From positions 332,501 to 396,500 of the forward strand of contig NZ_BMGI01000001.1 in the NCBI RefSeq assembly GCF_014640115.1: a stretch of DNA of 64,000 nt, in the 5' to 3' direction. The notes below the pieces were generated by a model, which saw only the letters and a program-made list of their open reading frames with translations, did no database searches and was not told the origin of the DNA. Origin of the DNA: Sinisalibacter lacisalsi. GTDB lineage: Bacteria; Pseudomonadota; Alphaproteobacteria; Rhodobacterales; Rhodobacteraceae. The position numbers were made by a program, and so were the translations under genes. Every line of letters begins with the position of its first letter. Positions within the stretch are counted from its first letter, which is position 1. Shown piece after piece: positions 32,155 through 41,168 of the stretch.

Positions 32155-32172
32155 ATTCATTGTTGAATGAAT
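32155..32172. promoter_or_regulatory. Inverted repeat overlapping the LysR gene start
   Basis: ATTCATT-GTTG-AATGAAT is a perfect 7-bp inverted repeat with a 4-base centre; its right arm covers the proposed ATG of the LysR gene. Location in the divergent epimerase/LysR gap suggests an autoregulatory operator. It is short and AT-rich, so caution is needed. Confidence 0.4.
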
Positions 32173-33060
32173 GATGCCTTTTCGAAACTCGATTGGTCGC
32201 TGGTTCAGGCCTATCTTGCGGTCGCCGAGACCGGATCGCTCTCGGGTGCCGCCAAGGTTCTGGGTTCGAGCCAGCCCACGCTCGGGCGGCAGGTGCGTGC
32301 GGCGGAGGCGGCGCTGGGCGCCGAGCTGTTCCGACGTCACGCCAAGGGCCTCGAGTTGACCGAAACCGGCCGTGCGATGCTCCCGGCCGCGCAGGCGATG
32401 CGCGAGGGGGCGGCGCGCATGGCGCTGATCGCTGCAGGCGGCGATCGGGGGCTGGAAGGCACCGTGCGCATCACCGCCTCGGTGGTCGTCTCGCATTTTC
32501 TCCTTCCGCCAGTCCTCGCACGGCTGCGACGCGAGGCACCGGGGATCCGCATCGACCTCGTGGCGTCGGACTCCTCGGAAAACCTTCTGTTCCGGGAAGC
32601 GGATATTGCGGTGCGGATGTATCGTCCCGACCAGCTCGACATGGTGACGCGGCATGTCTGCGATCTGCGTCTCGGCGTCTATGCCGCGCGGGACTACCTC
32701 GACCGGGCCGGGCGGCCGGAAACGCCCGAGGCTGCCCTGGCGCTCGATTGGGTGGGCTATGACCGCAACGAGTTGATGATACGTGGCATGCAGGCGGCGG
32801 GCTTCCCGGTCTCGCGCGACTTCTTCGCGCTGCGCACCGACGACCAGGCCGCACATTGGAACCTGGTGCGCGCGGGTGGTGGCCTCGGGGTGATGCAGCA
32901 GGCGATCGGTGATGCCGAGCCCCTGGTCGAGCGGGTTCTGCCCGATCTTGCGCTGCCGCGCCTGCCGGTCTGGTTGACCGCGCACGAGGCGCTGCGGCAG
33001 GTGCCCCGGGTGGCGCGGGTCTGGAATGCGCTGACCGCTGCGCTCGCCGCGCTTTCTTGA
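32167..33060 (+). CDS. LysR-family transcriptional regulator
   Basis: A 297-residue LysR regulator with helix-turn-helix residues about 8-65 ([20 protein letters not shown]) and a periplasmic-binding-like effector domain beginning near residue 97 ([17 protein letters not shown]). It is divergent from the epimerase gene, its probable target. There is no clear ribosome binding site before the ATG, which is covered by an inverted repeat. The inducer is unknown. leuB begins 59 bp after its stop, on the same strand. Confidence 0.88.
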   Translation: MNDAFSKLDWSLVQAYLAVAETGSLSGAAKVLGSSQPTLGRQVRAAEAALGAELFRRHAKGLELTETGRAMLPAAQAMREGAARMALIAAGGDRGLEGTVRITASVVVSHFLLPPVLARLRREAPGIRIDLVASDSSENLLFREADIAVRMYRPDQLDMVTRHVCDLRLGVYAARDYLDRAGRPETPEAALALDWVGYDRNELMIRGMQAAGFPVSRDFFALRTDDQAAHWNLVRAGGGLGVMQQAIGDAEPLVERVLPDLALPRLPVWLTAHEALRQVPRVARVWNALTAALAALS

Positions 33061-33119
33061 CGCTCGCCGCGCTTCCCGCTACGCCAGCCCGGACGCAAAT
33101 TCAGCCCGAGGAAACCCCG

Positions 33120-34226
33120 ATGAACGCAGGCTCCATTCTCATTCTCCCCGGCGACGGGATCGGCCCGGAAGTGATGGCCGAGGTGCGCCGGATCATCTCC
33201 TGGTACGGCGACAAGCGCGGCCTGGAGTTCGAGGTGAGCGAGGATCTGGTGGGCGGCGCGGCCTATGACGTGCACGGCGTGCCGCTGGCCGACGAGACGA
33301 TGGAGAAGGCGCAAGGTGTCGACGCCGTTCTGCTCGGCGCCGTGGGCGGTCCCAAATACGACGATCTCGATTTCAGCGTGAAGCCCGAGCGCGGCCTCCT
33401 GCGTCTGCGCAAGGAGATGGACCTCTACGCCAACCTTCGCCCGGCCCAGTGCTTCGACGCGCTGGCGGATTTTTCGTCGCTCAAGCGCGAGGTGGTGGCG
33501 GGGCTCGATATCATGATCGTGCGCGAGCTGACCAGCGGCGTCTATTTCGGCGAGCCGCGCGGGATCTTCGAGGAAAACGGCGAGCGGGTGGGGATCAACA
33601 CCCAGCGCTACACCGAAAGCGAAATCGCCCGCGTGGCGCGCTCGGCGTTCGAACTCGCCCGCAAGCGCGGCAACAAGGTCTGCTCGATGGAGAAGGCCAA
33701 CGTGATGGAATCCGGCATCCTCTGGCGCGAGGTTGTCCAGAAGGTGCACGACGAGGAATACCCCGATGTGGAGCTTTCCCACATGTATGCCGACGCCGGC
33801 GGGATGCAGCTCACCCGCTGGCCCAAGCAGTTCGACGTGATCGTCACCGACAACCTGTTTGGCGATCTTCTGTCGGACGTTGCGGCGATGCTCACCGGCT
33901 CGCTCGGGATGCTGCCCTCGGCCTCGCTCGGCGCACCGATGGCGAACGGTCGCCCGAAGGCGCTCTACGAGCCCGTCCACGGCTCTGCACCGGATATCAC
34001 CGGGCAAGGCAAGGCCAACCCGATCGCCTGCATCCTCTCCTTCGCCATGGCGCTGCGCTATTCCTTCGACCAGGGCGAAGAGGCCGATCGGCTGGAGAAG
34101 GCTGTGGAAAAGGTGCTGGCCGACGGCGTGCGCACGCCCGACCTGCTGAACGAAGAGGGCAAGACCCCGGCCTCGACCCGCGACATGGGCGATGCCATCC
34201 TCGCTGCCCTCGACGCCTCGCTCTGA
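33120..34226 (+). CDS. leuB: 3-isopropylmalate dehydrogenase
   Basis: A 368-residue decarboxylating dehydrogenase that makes 2-oxoisocaproate precursors in leucine synthesis. Motifs are [17 protein letters not shown], the substrate-binding arginines in [30 protein letters not shown], and the NAD-binding [14 protein letters not shown] near the C-terminus. The start at [10 protein letters not shown] follows GAGGAAACCCCG. A strong terminator lies about 40 bp downstream. It is separated from leuCD by four unrelated genes, so the leucine genes here form two transcription units. Confidence 0.96.
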   Translation: MNAGSILILPGDGIGPEVMAEVRRIISWYGDKRGLEFEVSEDLVGGAAYDVHGVPLADETMEKAQGVDAVLLGAVGGPKYDDLDFSVKPERGLLRLRKEMDLYANLRPAQCFDALADFSSLKREVVAGLDIMIVRELTSGVYFGEPRGIFEENGERVGINTQRYTESEIARVARSAFELARKRGNKVCSMEKANVMESGILWREVVQKVHDEEYPDVELSHMYADAGGMQLTRWPKQFDVIVTDNLFGDLLSDVAAMLTGSLGMLPSASLGAPMANGRPKALYEPVHGSAPDITGQGKANPIACILSFAMALRYSFDQGEEADRLEKAVEKVLADGVRTPDLLNEEGKTPASTRDMGDAILAALDASL

Positions 34227-34263
34227 GCGAGGACAGGGGCCGTTGGTCCGCCCCGGACAAGAC

Positions 34264-34295
34264 AACCTGCGCCGGTTTCCGGTGCGGGTTTTTTT
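34264..34295 (+). terminator. Intrinsic terminator after leuB
   Basis: Stem CCTGCGCCGG / CCGGTGCGGG (one wobble pair) with a short TTT loop, followed by seven T residues, 38 bp after the leuB stop. Confidence 0.9.
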
Positions 34296-34655
34296 GTGGG
34301 GGCTGACTTTGAATCCTTAGCCGGCTTTGATAGTGGCGAAGATCGACCTTTTTGATGCTTTTCGGGGTCACATTCTTGCAGGAAATCAGCTGCGCTGAGT
34401 GCAAGTTGACGATCCTTCGGGGATTTAAGCATTCGGACGCGGTGAATGTGGTTGATTGGATGCTTGGCCATGCAGAATGAAACCTTGTGTAGTTTTCTGC
34501 TTGGACGCTTCTGATCGACTCAGCATGTTGAAGTGAACAACCGCTTCCCTCCCCAACCTGCCCAGGCGCGGAACCTCGCGAAGGTCCGCAACCTCACCCC
34601 CCTTCCCCCTCCCCCGCACCTATGGTCTGATGCCCCCACCAAGGGAGCGCTTTGC
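34296..34655. other. Gene-free stretch before the EamA transporter gene
   Basis: This 360-bp region holds no convincing gene. It is more AT-rich than its surroundings up to about 34520, has no tRNA-like or repeat structure I can see, and contains only short frames without ribosome binding sites. The last 120 bp, with pyrimidine-rich runs, include AAGGGAGCG before the next gene. It could hold promoter elements or a decayed gene. Confidence 0.5.
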
Positions 34656-35603
34656 ATGAACCTGTCGGGTCCGGTCTATGCCCTGATCGCCTTCGCGATC
34701 TTTGCGACGCATGACGTGGTCATCAAGACGCTGGGGGCGAGCTATTCGCCGTTTCAGATCATCTTCTTCTCCACGATCTTTTCCTTCCCGCTGATCACAT
34801 TCATGCTGATGCGCGACCCCACGGAGGGAAACCTGCGGCCGGTGCATCCGTGGTGGACGCTGGTGCGGACCGGGTCGGCGGTGATTGCCGGGTTTTCGGC
34901 GTTCTATGCCTTCTCGGTGCTGCCGCTGGCGCAGGTTTACGTGATGATCTTCGCGTCGCCGCTGCTGATCACGCTGATGGCGATCCCGATCCTTGGCGAA
35001 CGGGTGGGGATACACCGGATCGTTGCCGTGATCGTCGGGCTTGCGGGGGTGATCGTGGTGCTCAGGCCCGGCTCGGCGGAGCTTGGGCTGGCGCATCTGG
35101 CGGCGCTGGGCACGGCGGTGTTTGGCGCGCTGGCCTCGGTGATCGTGCGCAAGATCGGGCGCGAGGAGCGCACGGCGGTGTTGATGCTCTACCCGCTCGC
35201 AGCGAATTTCATCGTGATGGGGGCGTTGCTCGGGTTCGTCTACAAGCCGATGCCGGTGGCGCACGTCGGCGGGATGGGGCTGATTTCGTTCCTTGCCTTC
35301 ATCGCCGGGCTTCTGCTGATCGCGGCCTATCGTGACGGCGACGCGGCGATCGTGGCGCCGATGCAGTATTCGCAGATCATCTGGGCGACGATTTTCGGCT
35401 ACTTCCTGTTCGGTGAATCCGTCGATCTTCCCACGGTGATCGGGGCCGGGATCATCATCGCGAGCGGCGTTTACATCGTGATCCGCGAGAGCCGCCTTGG
35501 CGCGAAATCGACCACGCCCGTTCTGCGCACCCGCTCGCGGGGGCCGACGGCGGCGAGCTTCCGGATTTCGCCCTTGCTCAGGCGTATCGGGCAGCGGCGA
35601 TAG
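34656..35603 (+). CDS. EamA/DMT-family transporter
   Basis: A 315-residue drug/metabolite-transporter-type protein with ten hydrophobic segments arranged as two EamA repeats (residues about 3-135 and 145-280). Typical features are FATHDVVIKTLG in the first helix, GERVGIHRIVAVIVGLAGV and FGESVDLPTVIGAGIIIASG at the repeat ends. The start MNLSGPVYAL follows AAGGGAGCGC; an upstream extension of the frame has no such site. The substrate is unknown. A 35-residue basic, soluble tail follows the last helix. Confidence 0.88.
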   Translation: MNLSGPVYALIAFAIFATHDVVIKTLGASYSPFQIIFFSTIFSFPLITFMLMRDPTEGNLRPVHPWWTLVRTGSAVIAGFSAFYAFSVLPLAQVYVMIFASPLLITLMAIPILGERVGIHRIVAVIVGLAGVIVVLRPGSAELGLAHLAALGTAVFGALASVIVRKIGREERTAVLMLYPLAANFIVMGALLGFVYKPMPVAHVGGMGLISFLAFIAGLLLIAAYRDGDAAIVAPMQYSQIIWATIFGYFLFGESVDLPTVIGAGIIIASGVYIVIRESRLGAKSTTPVLRTRSRGPTAASFRISPLLRRIGQRR

Positions 35604-35648
35604 GCCCTTGCCAAGCCCGGCAAGCTGGGCTATCCCGCCCGCCACGGT

Positions 35649-35725
35649 CGGAGTGTAGCTCAGCCTGGTAGAGCACTGTCTTCGGGAGGCAGGGGTCGGA
35701 GGTTCGAATCCTCTCACTCCGACCA
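35649..35725 (+). tRNA. tRNA-Pro (anticodon CGG)
   Basis: A complete 77-base cloverleaf including encoded CCA: acceptor CGGAGTG / CACTCCG, D arm GCTC-loop-GAGC, anticodon arm CTGTC-TTCGGGA-GGCAG giving anticodon CGG, and T arm GGAGG-TTCGAAT-CCTCT. It reads CCG proline codons, common in this GC-rich genome. A terminator follows directly, and a phage-like gene module begins 150 bp further on. Confidence 0.96.
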
Positions 35726-35730
35726 ATTTG

Positions 35731-35761
35731 AACGCCGCGGGTGCCGCGGCGTTTGCTTTTT
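35731..35761 (+). terminator. Terminator after tRNA-Pro
   Basis: Perfect 10-bp stem AACGCCGCGG / CCGCGGCGTT with a GTG loop, followed by TGCTTTTT, five bases after the CCA end of the tRNA. Confidence 0.9.
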
Positions 35762-35872
35762 CGGCCTCCGAATTCCTTTCAGAACCTTAACGCGGCGGGC
35801 CCCGGCTTCGGCCAGCGTTCAGACCTGCACCGGTATCACCGCCCTCGAGTTTTCACGCCCCGAGGAGGTCCC

Positions 35873-37276
35873 ATGTCGGACAATTCGCCAAGGCTAGATC
35901 TGCCGTATATCCAGTCTGCGCAGGCCCAGAAGCACGTCACCCATAACGAGGCCTTGCGGGTCCTCGATGCGCTGGTTCAGCTTGCCGTGGTGCAATTCGA
36001 TGCCACGACGCCGCCCTCGCTGCCGCTCGAGGGCGAGGTTCACGCCCTTGGTGCGGGCGCGCAGGGCGACTGGAGCGGCAAGGATGGGCAGCTTGCGATG
36101 TTTGTCGACGGGGCGTGGCAGTTCCACGCCCCGCAGCCGGGCTGGACGGCGGCACGCGCGGGGAGCACCGAGCTGAGGGTCTGGTCCGGCAGTAGCTGGG
36201 AGGCCGTCGTCCCCGAGGCTTTCGACAACCTGTCCGGGGTAGGTGTGAACACCACCTCGGATGGCACGAACCGGCTGGCGGTGTCGTCGCCCGCGACGCT
36301 CCTGAGCCATGAGGGCGGCGGTCACCAGCTCAAGATCAACAAGTCGGCCGATACCGACACCGCGAGCCTCTTGTTCCAGACGAACTGGTCGGCCCGGGCC
36401 GAGATGGGGCTGGCAGGCAGCGACGACTGGTCGATCAAGGTGAGCCCGGATGGCAGCACCTGGACCGAGGCGCTGCTGCTTGACCGGGCGACGGGACAGG
36501 CAAGCGGGGCGGCGGTGCAGGCTTCGCCGGCCGATGCCAGGGCGGAAAAGCTGGTTCGGGTGGACGGGGCGGTTACGGCGAGCCTTGCGAGCTTCGGGGC
36601 CGACTATCCCGCCGGTAGCGGGATCGACATCGACGCCGTCGACGCCGGTTTTGCCGGCCTCGTCAGCGATGCCAATCCGGGCACCTGGCCACTTGCAGCA
36701 TCAGGCGCGCTGGTCTGGCTGACCACCCAGCGGGTTCATGCGAACGACGCGGTGATCCAGTCGGCCCATTATGGCTACGACGCCACGGCCGCGACCACGA
36801 TGCGGGTGTTCCGCCGCCTTCGTTCGGGTGACGGGAATTGGGGCCCCTGGAGCGAAGCCTACACTCAGCACAGCGTGCTCGGAACAGTCGGCCAGTCGGG
36901 CGGGATGCCCACGGGCGCGGTTATCGAGAGGGGTTCGAACGCCAATGGCGATTACGTCCGCTTTGCTGATGGCACGCAATGGTGCTGGAACAACGAGTTC
37001 ATGCTGGGATACCTCAACAGTCGCGTTCTGAAAGGGCATTTCACCTACCCGGCTGCCTTCGCGGGGAAACCGGTTCTCACCTATACGCCGATCGACGATC
37101 GCATCACCCCGGATGGCAATTCTTTCGGCGATGGCACGCCTTACGCAGACCGCGCGAACGTGATCAGGGGGATATACCCCACAACGGCCGAAATTCGCGT
37201 GATCGACGGGAACGACGCGCTGACATCCACAAGCAAAGGCTATGTCGGTGTCATGGCCATCGGTCGCTGGTTCTAG
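35873..37276 (+). CDS. DUF2793-containing phage tail-type protein
   Basis: A 467-residue protein. Residues 1-120 match the DUF2793 pattern seen in prophages and gene transfer agents (PRLDLPYIQSAQAQKHVTHN, with a Trp-rich strand GWTAARAGSTELRVW). The middle has beta-rich repeats, and residues about 260-340 resemble a tail-fibre module (WPLAASGALVWLTTQRV, GNWGPWSEAY). The C-terminal part (GAVIERGSNANGDYVRFADG) looks like a receptor-binding tip. No integrase or structural genes are near. CGAGGAGGTCCC precedes the ATG. Likely a decayed or domesticated tail fragment. Confidence 0.8.
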   Translation: MSDNSPRLDLPYIQSAQAQKHVTHNEALRVLDALVQLAVVQFDATTPPSLPLEGEVHALGAGAQGDWSGKDGQLAMFVDGAWQFHAPQPGWTAARAGSTELRVWSGSSWEAVVPEAFDNLSGVGVNTTSDGTNRLAVSSPATLLSHEGGGHQLKINKSADTDTASLLFQTNWSARAEMGLAGSDDWSIKVSPDGSTWTEALLLDRATGQASGAAVQASPADARAEKLVRVDGAVTASLASFGADYPAGSGIDIDAVDAGFAGLVSDANPGTWPLAASGALVWLTTQRVHANDAVIQSAHYGYDATAATTMRVFRRLRSGDGNWGPWSEAYTQHSVLGTVGQSGGMPTGAVIERGSNANGDYVRFADGTQWCWNNEFMLGYLNSRVLKGHFTYPAAFAGKPVLTYTPIDDRITPDGNSFGDGTPYADRANVIRGIYPTTAEIRVIDGNDALTSTSKGYVGVMAIGRWF

Positions 37277-37284
37277 GAGGCAAC

Positions 37285-37578
37285 ATGAAGATCAAACTAT
37301 CCCCCGTGCGCCATGACGGCACACTCACGATCAGGAAAACCGCCGACGTGCTCACGATCAACGGCGAGGATTTCGATTTCGGCCCTCTGCCGGCCGGGGC
37401 GACCCTGCCGCAGGAGGCCATCGGCAGCCCCCATTTCGCTGCCGACGTGGAGCGCGACGAGAGCGGCACGCTGTGTGTGACGCTGCTGTTCCCGGTCGGC
37501 GCCAATGCGAGCGAGGCGGCGCGCTTCCCGGCGCCAATAACCGTGGCGGCTGACGGCCCCATCAACCTGCCGGAGTGA
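37285..37578 (+). CDS. Small phage-like protein (97 aa)
   Basis: A 97-residue protein starting MKIKLSPVRHDGTLTIRKTA, predicted mostly beta strands, with no cysteine-rich or catalytic pattern. AGGAGG lies 4 bases before its ATG and the gene starts 8 bp after the DUF2793 stop. I do not recognise the function. Its position between a tail-fibre-like gene and another small gene suggests a tail-fibre assembly or accessory product. Confidence 0.75.
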   Translation: MKIKLSPVRHDGTLTIRKTADVLTINGEDFDFGPLPAGATLPQEAIGSPHFAADVERDESGTLCVTLLFPVGANASEAARFPAPITVAADGPINLPE

Positions 37579-37581
37579 GAG

Positions 37582-37893
37582 ATGACCATCGATTTTTCGC
37601 AAGTGATCACTGCCGAAGACAAGGCCGCCCGCGAAGCCGAGGCCCGTGCGGGGGCGATCAAGACGGCGTGCGAGGCCCGGATAACCGCCGTGCTCGACGA
37701 CAACACGGTCAAGAACCTGCTTTCCGCCAGGCTGCGGGGCCAACTCACTCCGGAAGAGGAGGCGACGTTCGATAGGGCCGATGACTGGAAATGGGCAATG
37801 ATCGAGGAATGCCGCCGCGCCATAGCGAAGAGCGCGGCGCCCAAATGGCCGCTGCCGTCGGACGATATCATCCGGCTGGTCGAGGCATTCTAG
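37582..37893 (+). CDS. Small phage-like helical protein (103 aa)
   Basis: A 103-residue, mostly helical, highly charged protein (MTIDFSQVITAEDKAAREAE), ending PSDDIIRLVEAF. It starts 3 bp after the previous stop. Similar small acidic proteins accompany tail fibres in phages, sometimes as chaperones, but I see no decisive motif. It closes the three-gene module; a strong hairpin follows 27 bp later. Confidence 0.75.
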   Translation: MTIDFSQVITAEDKAAREAEARAGAIKTACEARITAVLDDNTVKNLLSARLRGQLTPEEEATFDRADDWKWAMIEECRRAIAKSAAPKWPLPSDDIIRLVEAF

Positions 37894-37919
37894 GACGGGG
37901 TGCGGGGGGCGTCTGATCG

Positions 37920-37949
37920 GGATCGTGGCACCAAGGGGTGCTGCGATCC
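37920..37949 (+). terminator. Long hairpin after the phage-like module
   Basis: Thirteen-base-pair stem GGATCGTGGCACC / GGTGCTGCGATCC (two G-U pairs) with an AAGG loop. It lies between the module and aroQ. No T run follows, so it may be a processing or transcription-weakening element rather than a full terminator. Confidence 0.45.
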
Positions 37950-38027
37950 ACCCTGGAGCCATGGCACCGTTCTTGTCGGACGCGGGATTTGATGCCAAAC
38001 AGCAGGCACCAGACCGAGGACATCCCC

Positions 38028-38465
38028 ATGAGCCGCCTGATCTACATCCTGAACGGACCCAACCTGAACCTGCTTGGACACCGCGAGCCGGACATCTACG
38101 GTTCCGATACGCTCGACGACGTCGAGGCGATGTGCGCCGCAGTGGCCGCGAAGGCCGGGCTCGAGGTGAGGCTGATGCAGTCGAACCACGAGGGGCAACT
38201 CATCGACTGGATTCACGAGGCGCGCGCCGAGGCGGCGGGGATAATCATCAATCCCGGTGCCTATACCCATACGTCGATCGCGATTCTCGATGCGCTCAAT
38301 GCCTACGAGGGCCCGGTGCTCGAAGTGCATATCTCCAACGTGCACAAGCGCGAGAGCTTTCGCCATGTGTCCTACGTTTCGCTGAGGGCCGAGGGGGTGA
38401 TCGCGGGCTTCGGGGTGGAAGGTTATGCGCTGGCGGTTCGGCGTATGGGAACGTTGCTGGCATGA
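38028..38465 (+). CDS. aroQ: Type II 3-dehydroquinate dehydratase
   Basis: A 145-residue enzyme forming 3-dehydroshikimate in the shikimate pathway. Motifs are [20 protein letters not shown] (catalytic Tyr at its end), [31 protein letters not shown] and [15 protein letters not shown] with the catalytic His. The start [10 protein letters not shown] follows CCGAGGACAT. Its end overlaps aroE by 4 bp (ATGA), so the two are translated together. Normal length. Confidence 0.95.
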   Translation: MSRLIYILNGPNLNLLGHREPDIYGSDTLDDVEAMCAAVAAKAGLEVRLMQSNHEGQLIDWIHEARAEAAGIIINPGAYTHTSIAILDALNAYEGPVLEVHISNVHKRESFRHVSYVSLRAEGVIAGFGVEGYALAVRRMGTLLA

Positions 38466-39280
38466 CCGACCGTTACGCGCTGTTCGGCAACCCCCTGGGG
38501 CATACGAAAAGCCCGTTCATCCACGGTGAGTTCGCGCGCCAGCTTGGCGACGATATCAGTTACGAGGCGATCGAGGCGCCGGTCGACGGGTTCGCCGCCG
38601 CCGTTCGCGATTTCGTAAAGGCGGGGGGCAAGGGCTTCAACGTGACCGTGCCGTTCAAGGTCGAGGCCGCCGAACTGGCCGACGAGGCACACGAGGCGGT
38701 CGTGGTTTGTGGCGCGTCGAACTGCGTGAAGGTGGAAGACGGGCAGCTCGTCGCCGAGAATTTCGATGGCGTCGGACTTGTGCGCGATATCGTCGACAAC
38801 CTCGGCGTTGCGCTCAAGGGGCGACGGGTGCTTTTCGCCGGCGCAGGTGGCGCAACGCGTGGGGCGGTGGTGCCCTTCCTCGAAGCCGGCGTGGGCGAGA
38901 TCGTGATCGCCAACCGCACCGTTTCGAAAGCGGAAGCCATCCGCGATCTTCTCGGCCCGCGCGGCTCGGTGCAGGCCTGCGGCTACGAAGATATTTCCGG
39001 AGGTTTCGACATCGTGCTCAACAGCACGTCGGCAAGCCTCAGCGGCGCGGCCCTGCCGATTCCACCGGCTGCCTTCGAGGGCGCGCGGTTGGCCTATGAG
39101 ATGGCCTACGGCAAGGGCAAGACGCCGTTCCTAGAACTGGCCGAGAGGAGCGGCGCCGAGCGGCTCGCGGATGGTGTGGGCATGCTGGTGGAGCAGGCTG
39201 CGGAGGCCTTTGCTTGGTGGCGGGGCCGCCGGCCCGATACCGCCCCCGTGATCGAGGCGATGACGATTCCACTGGAATAG
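38462..39280 (+). CDS. aroE: Shikimate dehydrogenase
   Basis: A 272-residue NADPH-dependent enzyme reducing 3-dehydroshikimate. The substrate segment [10 protein letters not shown] is at the N-terminus, catalytic Lys66 lies in FNVTVPFK, and Asp102 in AENFDGVG. The nucleotide fold has [14 protein letters not shown] and [10 protein letters not shown]. It starts within the aroQ stop codon region (ATGA overlap). The position of aroQ and aroE beside a phage module and tRNA is unusual but both genes are intact. Confidence 0.95.
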   Translation: MTDRYALFGNPLGHTKSPFIHGEFARQLGDDISYEAIEAPVDGFAAAVRDFVKAGGKGFNVTVPFKVEAAELADEAHEAVVVCGASNCVKVEDGQLVAENFDGVGLVRDIVDNLGVALKGRRVLFAGAGGATRGAVVPFLEAGVGEIVIANRTVSKAEAIRDLLGPRGSVQACGYEDISGGFDIVLNSTSASLSGAALPIPPAAFEGARLAYEMAYGKGKTPFLELAERSGAERLADGVGMLVEQAAEAFAWWRGRRPDTAPVIEAMTIPLE

Positions 39281-39289
39281 GGTCTGTTT

Positions 39290-40015
39290 TCAGAAGATGC
39301 GGTGAAACAGCCCGAGCGGCAGATACCGCCCGAGGGTGAACAGCCATGAGAACGGCGCCGGGAAGCTCGTCGAGAACCGCCGCCCTTTCATTGCCTTGAT
39401 GACCCGGGCCGCTGCATCTTCGGGCTCCATGATCTGCGGCATGGCGAAATCATTCTTCCCGGACAGCCGGGTGCGGATGAAGCCCGGGTTGACCACCTGC
39501 ACGTCGATATCCGTTTCGCGCAGGTCGATCCGCAGGTTTTCGGCGAGGTGCATCAGGGCCGCTTTCGAGGCGCCATAACCGATCGCGCCGGGCAGGCCGC
39601 GAAAGCCCGAAAGCGACCCGATCAGCACGATATGGCCCGCGTTCTTCTTCACGAAAGCGGGCACGACCTGCCCCAAAACATGCAGCGCGCCGACGAAGTT
39701 GACCTCGGCCATGAGCGTGGCGGCGTCCGCGCTCCATTCCGTTGCCTTCATCGGCTCATAGGCCCCGACGCAATAGATCACGCCGTCGATCTCACCGACC
39801 GATCGCGCTGCTTTAGACACTGATTTCGGGTCTGTCACGTCGACCGGCACCACCTCGGCGTCACGCATGCCAGACGCGATCTCCAAGATCCGTGTCTGGT
39901 TGCGGGCACTCAGCACGAGGGAGGCCCCCGCTGCGTCGAGATCGTCGACCAGCGCCCGGCCCAGTCCCTCGGACGCGCCGATCAGCCAGTAACGCTTGCC
40001 GGCGAGATCACGCAT
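39290..40015 (-). CDS. Short-chain dehydrogenase of the CFA/RpoE cluster
   Basis: A 241-residue classical SDR: Rossmann GASEGLGRA, YCVGAYEP at the NAG-type position, and the catalytic GYGASKAAL with Tyr and Lys. It has a C-terminal hydrophobic stretch (FSWLFTLGRYLPLG). It overlaps the methyltransferase gene by 8 bp and is the last of four genes reading away from rpoE-chrR. In this setting SDRs are linked to lipid modification during singlet-oxygen stress; the substrate is unknown. Confidence 0.88.
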   Translation of the reverse strand: MRDLAGKRYWLIGASEGLGRALVDDLDAAGASLVLSARNQTRILEIASGMRDAEVVPVDVTDPKSVSKAARSVGEIDGVIYCVGAYEPMKATEWSADAATLMAEVNFVGALHVLGQVVPAFVKKNAGHIVLIGSLSGFRGLPGAIGYGASKAALMHLAENLRIDLRETDIDVQVVNPGFIRTRLSGKNDFAMPQIMEPEDAAARVIKAMKGRRFSTSFPAPFSWLFTLGRYLPLGLFHRIF

Positions 40016-41168
40016 GGGTCAGCTCGACCTGGACGACATCGGTCTGATCCGTCGCGAAGGAGGCGGCGCAGATTTCGAGGTAATAGCGCCAGTTGCGCAG
40101 GAACGGGCCCTCGTAGCCGAGCATGGAAAGGCGCGGCTTGGCAGCTTCCAGCCGCGCGGCCCATGTTTCGCAGGTGCGGGCATAATCCTTGCCGAAGGCG
40201 AAACTGTCTTTCACCTTGAGCCCGGCCCGCCCGGCCTGTTCGCGGATCACCGCATCAGACAGGAGCATCCCGCCGGGGAAAGTGTATTGCCGGATGTAGT
40301 CGGAATTCTTGCGGTAGATCGGGAAGTAATCGTCGGGCACCGTTATCGCCTGGATGACCGCACGGCCACCCTCGGCGAGCCGGTCGCGGATCGTGGCGAA
40401 ATAGGTGGGCCAGTAACGCTCGCCCACGGCTTCGATCATCTCGATCGAAACGATGTTGTCGAACTTGCCCCCGGCCTCGCGGTAATCCTGCAGCCGGATT
40501 TCGGCGCGGCCGTCGAGGCGGGCGTCGGCATAGCCTTTCTGGCTCGGCGAAATGGTCAGCCCGGTAACGTGCCTCCCGGCCTCGGTCGCGCGCTCGGCAA
40601 ACCCGCCCCACCCGCAGCCGATCTCGAGCACCCGCTCGCCGGCATCGCTAAGGCGGCTCAGGATACGGTCGTATTTGCGCAGCTGGGCACGGTTCAGATC
40701 GTCGTCGCCCTCGGTGTAGAGCGCGGAGGAATAGGTCATCGAGGGGTCGAGCCAGGCCTGGTAGAACTCGTTGCCCACGTCGTAATGCGCGCGGATGTTG
40801 CGCGAGGCGCCGCGTTTGGAGTTGGCGCGCAGGAGCCTGTCGACGAGGCGGAACTTGAGCGTGTTCCAGAAGGTCGCGTTGGCGTAGCCTTCGAATTCCT
40901 CGTAGTTCAGCAAGACCAGCTCGGTGAGCGCCTGGATCGAGGGCGAATCCCACAGCCCGGCCACATAGGCCTCGCCAAAGCCGATATCGCCGCGTGCGGC
41001 GGTGGCGGTAATCGCGGCCCAATCGTTGATCTGCAACTCCGCCTGAGGCGTGCCGGTGCCGAAATGGTACACGCCGCCCTCCGGGGTGCGCACCGTGAGC
41101 GAGCCGCGGGTGATTCGCTCACAGGTGGCGAGAAAATCGCGTTTCACGCGGTCGGAGATGAGCGACAT
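40008..41168 (-). CDS. Cyclopropane-fatty-acyl-phospholipid synthase-type methyltransferase
   Basis: A 386-residue SAM-dependent lipid methyltransferase. The N-terminal 120 residues are the usual CFA domain. The SAM motif VLEIGCGWGGFAERA is central, and IVSIEMIEAVGERYWPTYF and the bicarbonate/lipid-site YIRQYTFPGGMLLSD follow. It adds a methylene or methyl group to unsaturated acyl chains. Related genes in Rhodobacter are part of the RpoE-controlled singlet-oxygen response. Its start overlaps the DUF1365 stop by one base. Confidence 0.92.
   Translation of the reverse strand: MSLISDRVKRDFLATCERITRGSLTVRTPEGGVYHFGTGTPQAELQINDWAAITATAARGDIGFGEAYVAGLWDSPSIQALTELVLLNYEEFEGYANATFWNTLKFRLVDRLLRANSKRGASRNIRAHYDVGNEFYQAWLDPSMTYSSALYTEGDDDLNRAQLRKYDRILSRLSDAGERVLEIGCGWGGFAERATEAGRHVTGLTISPSQKGYADARLDGRAEIRLQDYREAGGKFDNIVSIEMIEAVGERYWPTYFATIRDRLAEGGRAVIQAITVPDDYFPIYRKNSDYIRQYTFPGGMLLSDAVIREQAGRAGLKVKDSFAFGKDYARTCETWAARLEAAKPRLSMLGYEGPFLRNWRYYLEICAASFATDQTDVVQVELTHA

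Noticed and set aside
35701-38030. Duplicate of the tRNA-Pro 3' end as a phage attachment site
   Set aside because: I looked for a copy of the T-arm/acceptor sequence after the phage-like module up to aroQ and saw none, so integration at this tRNA is not shown.
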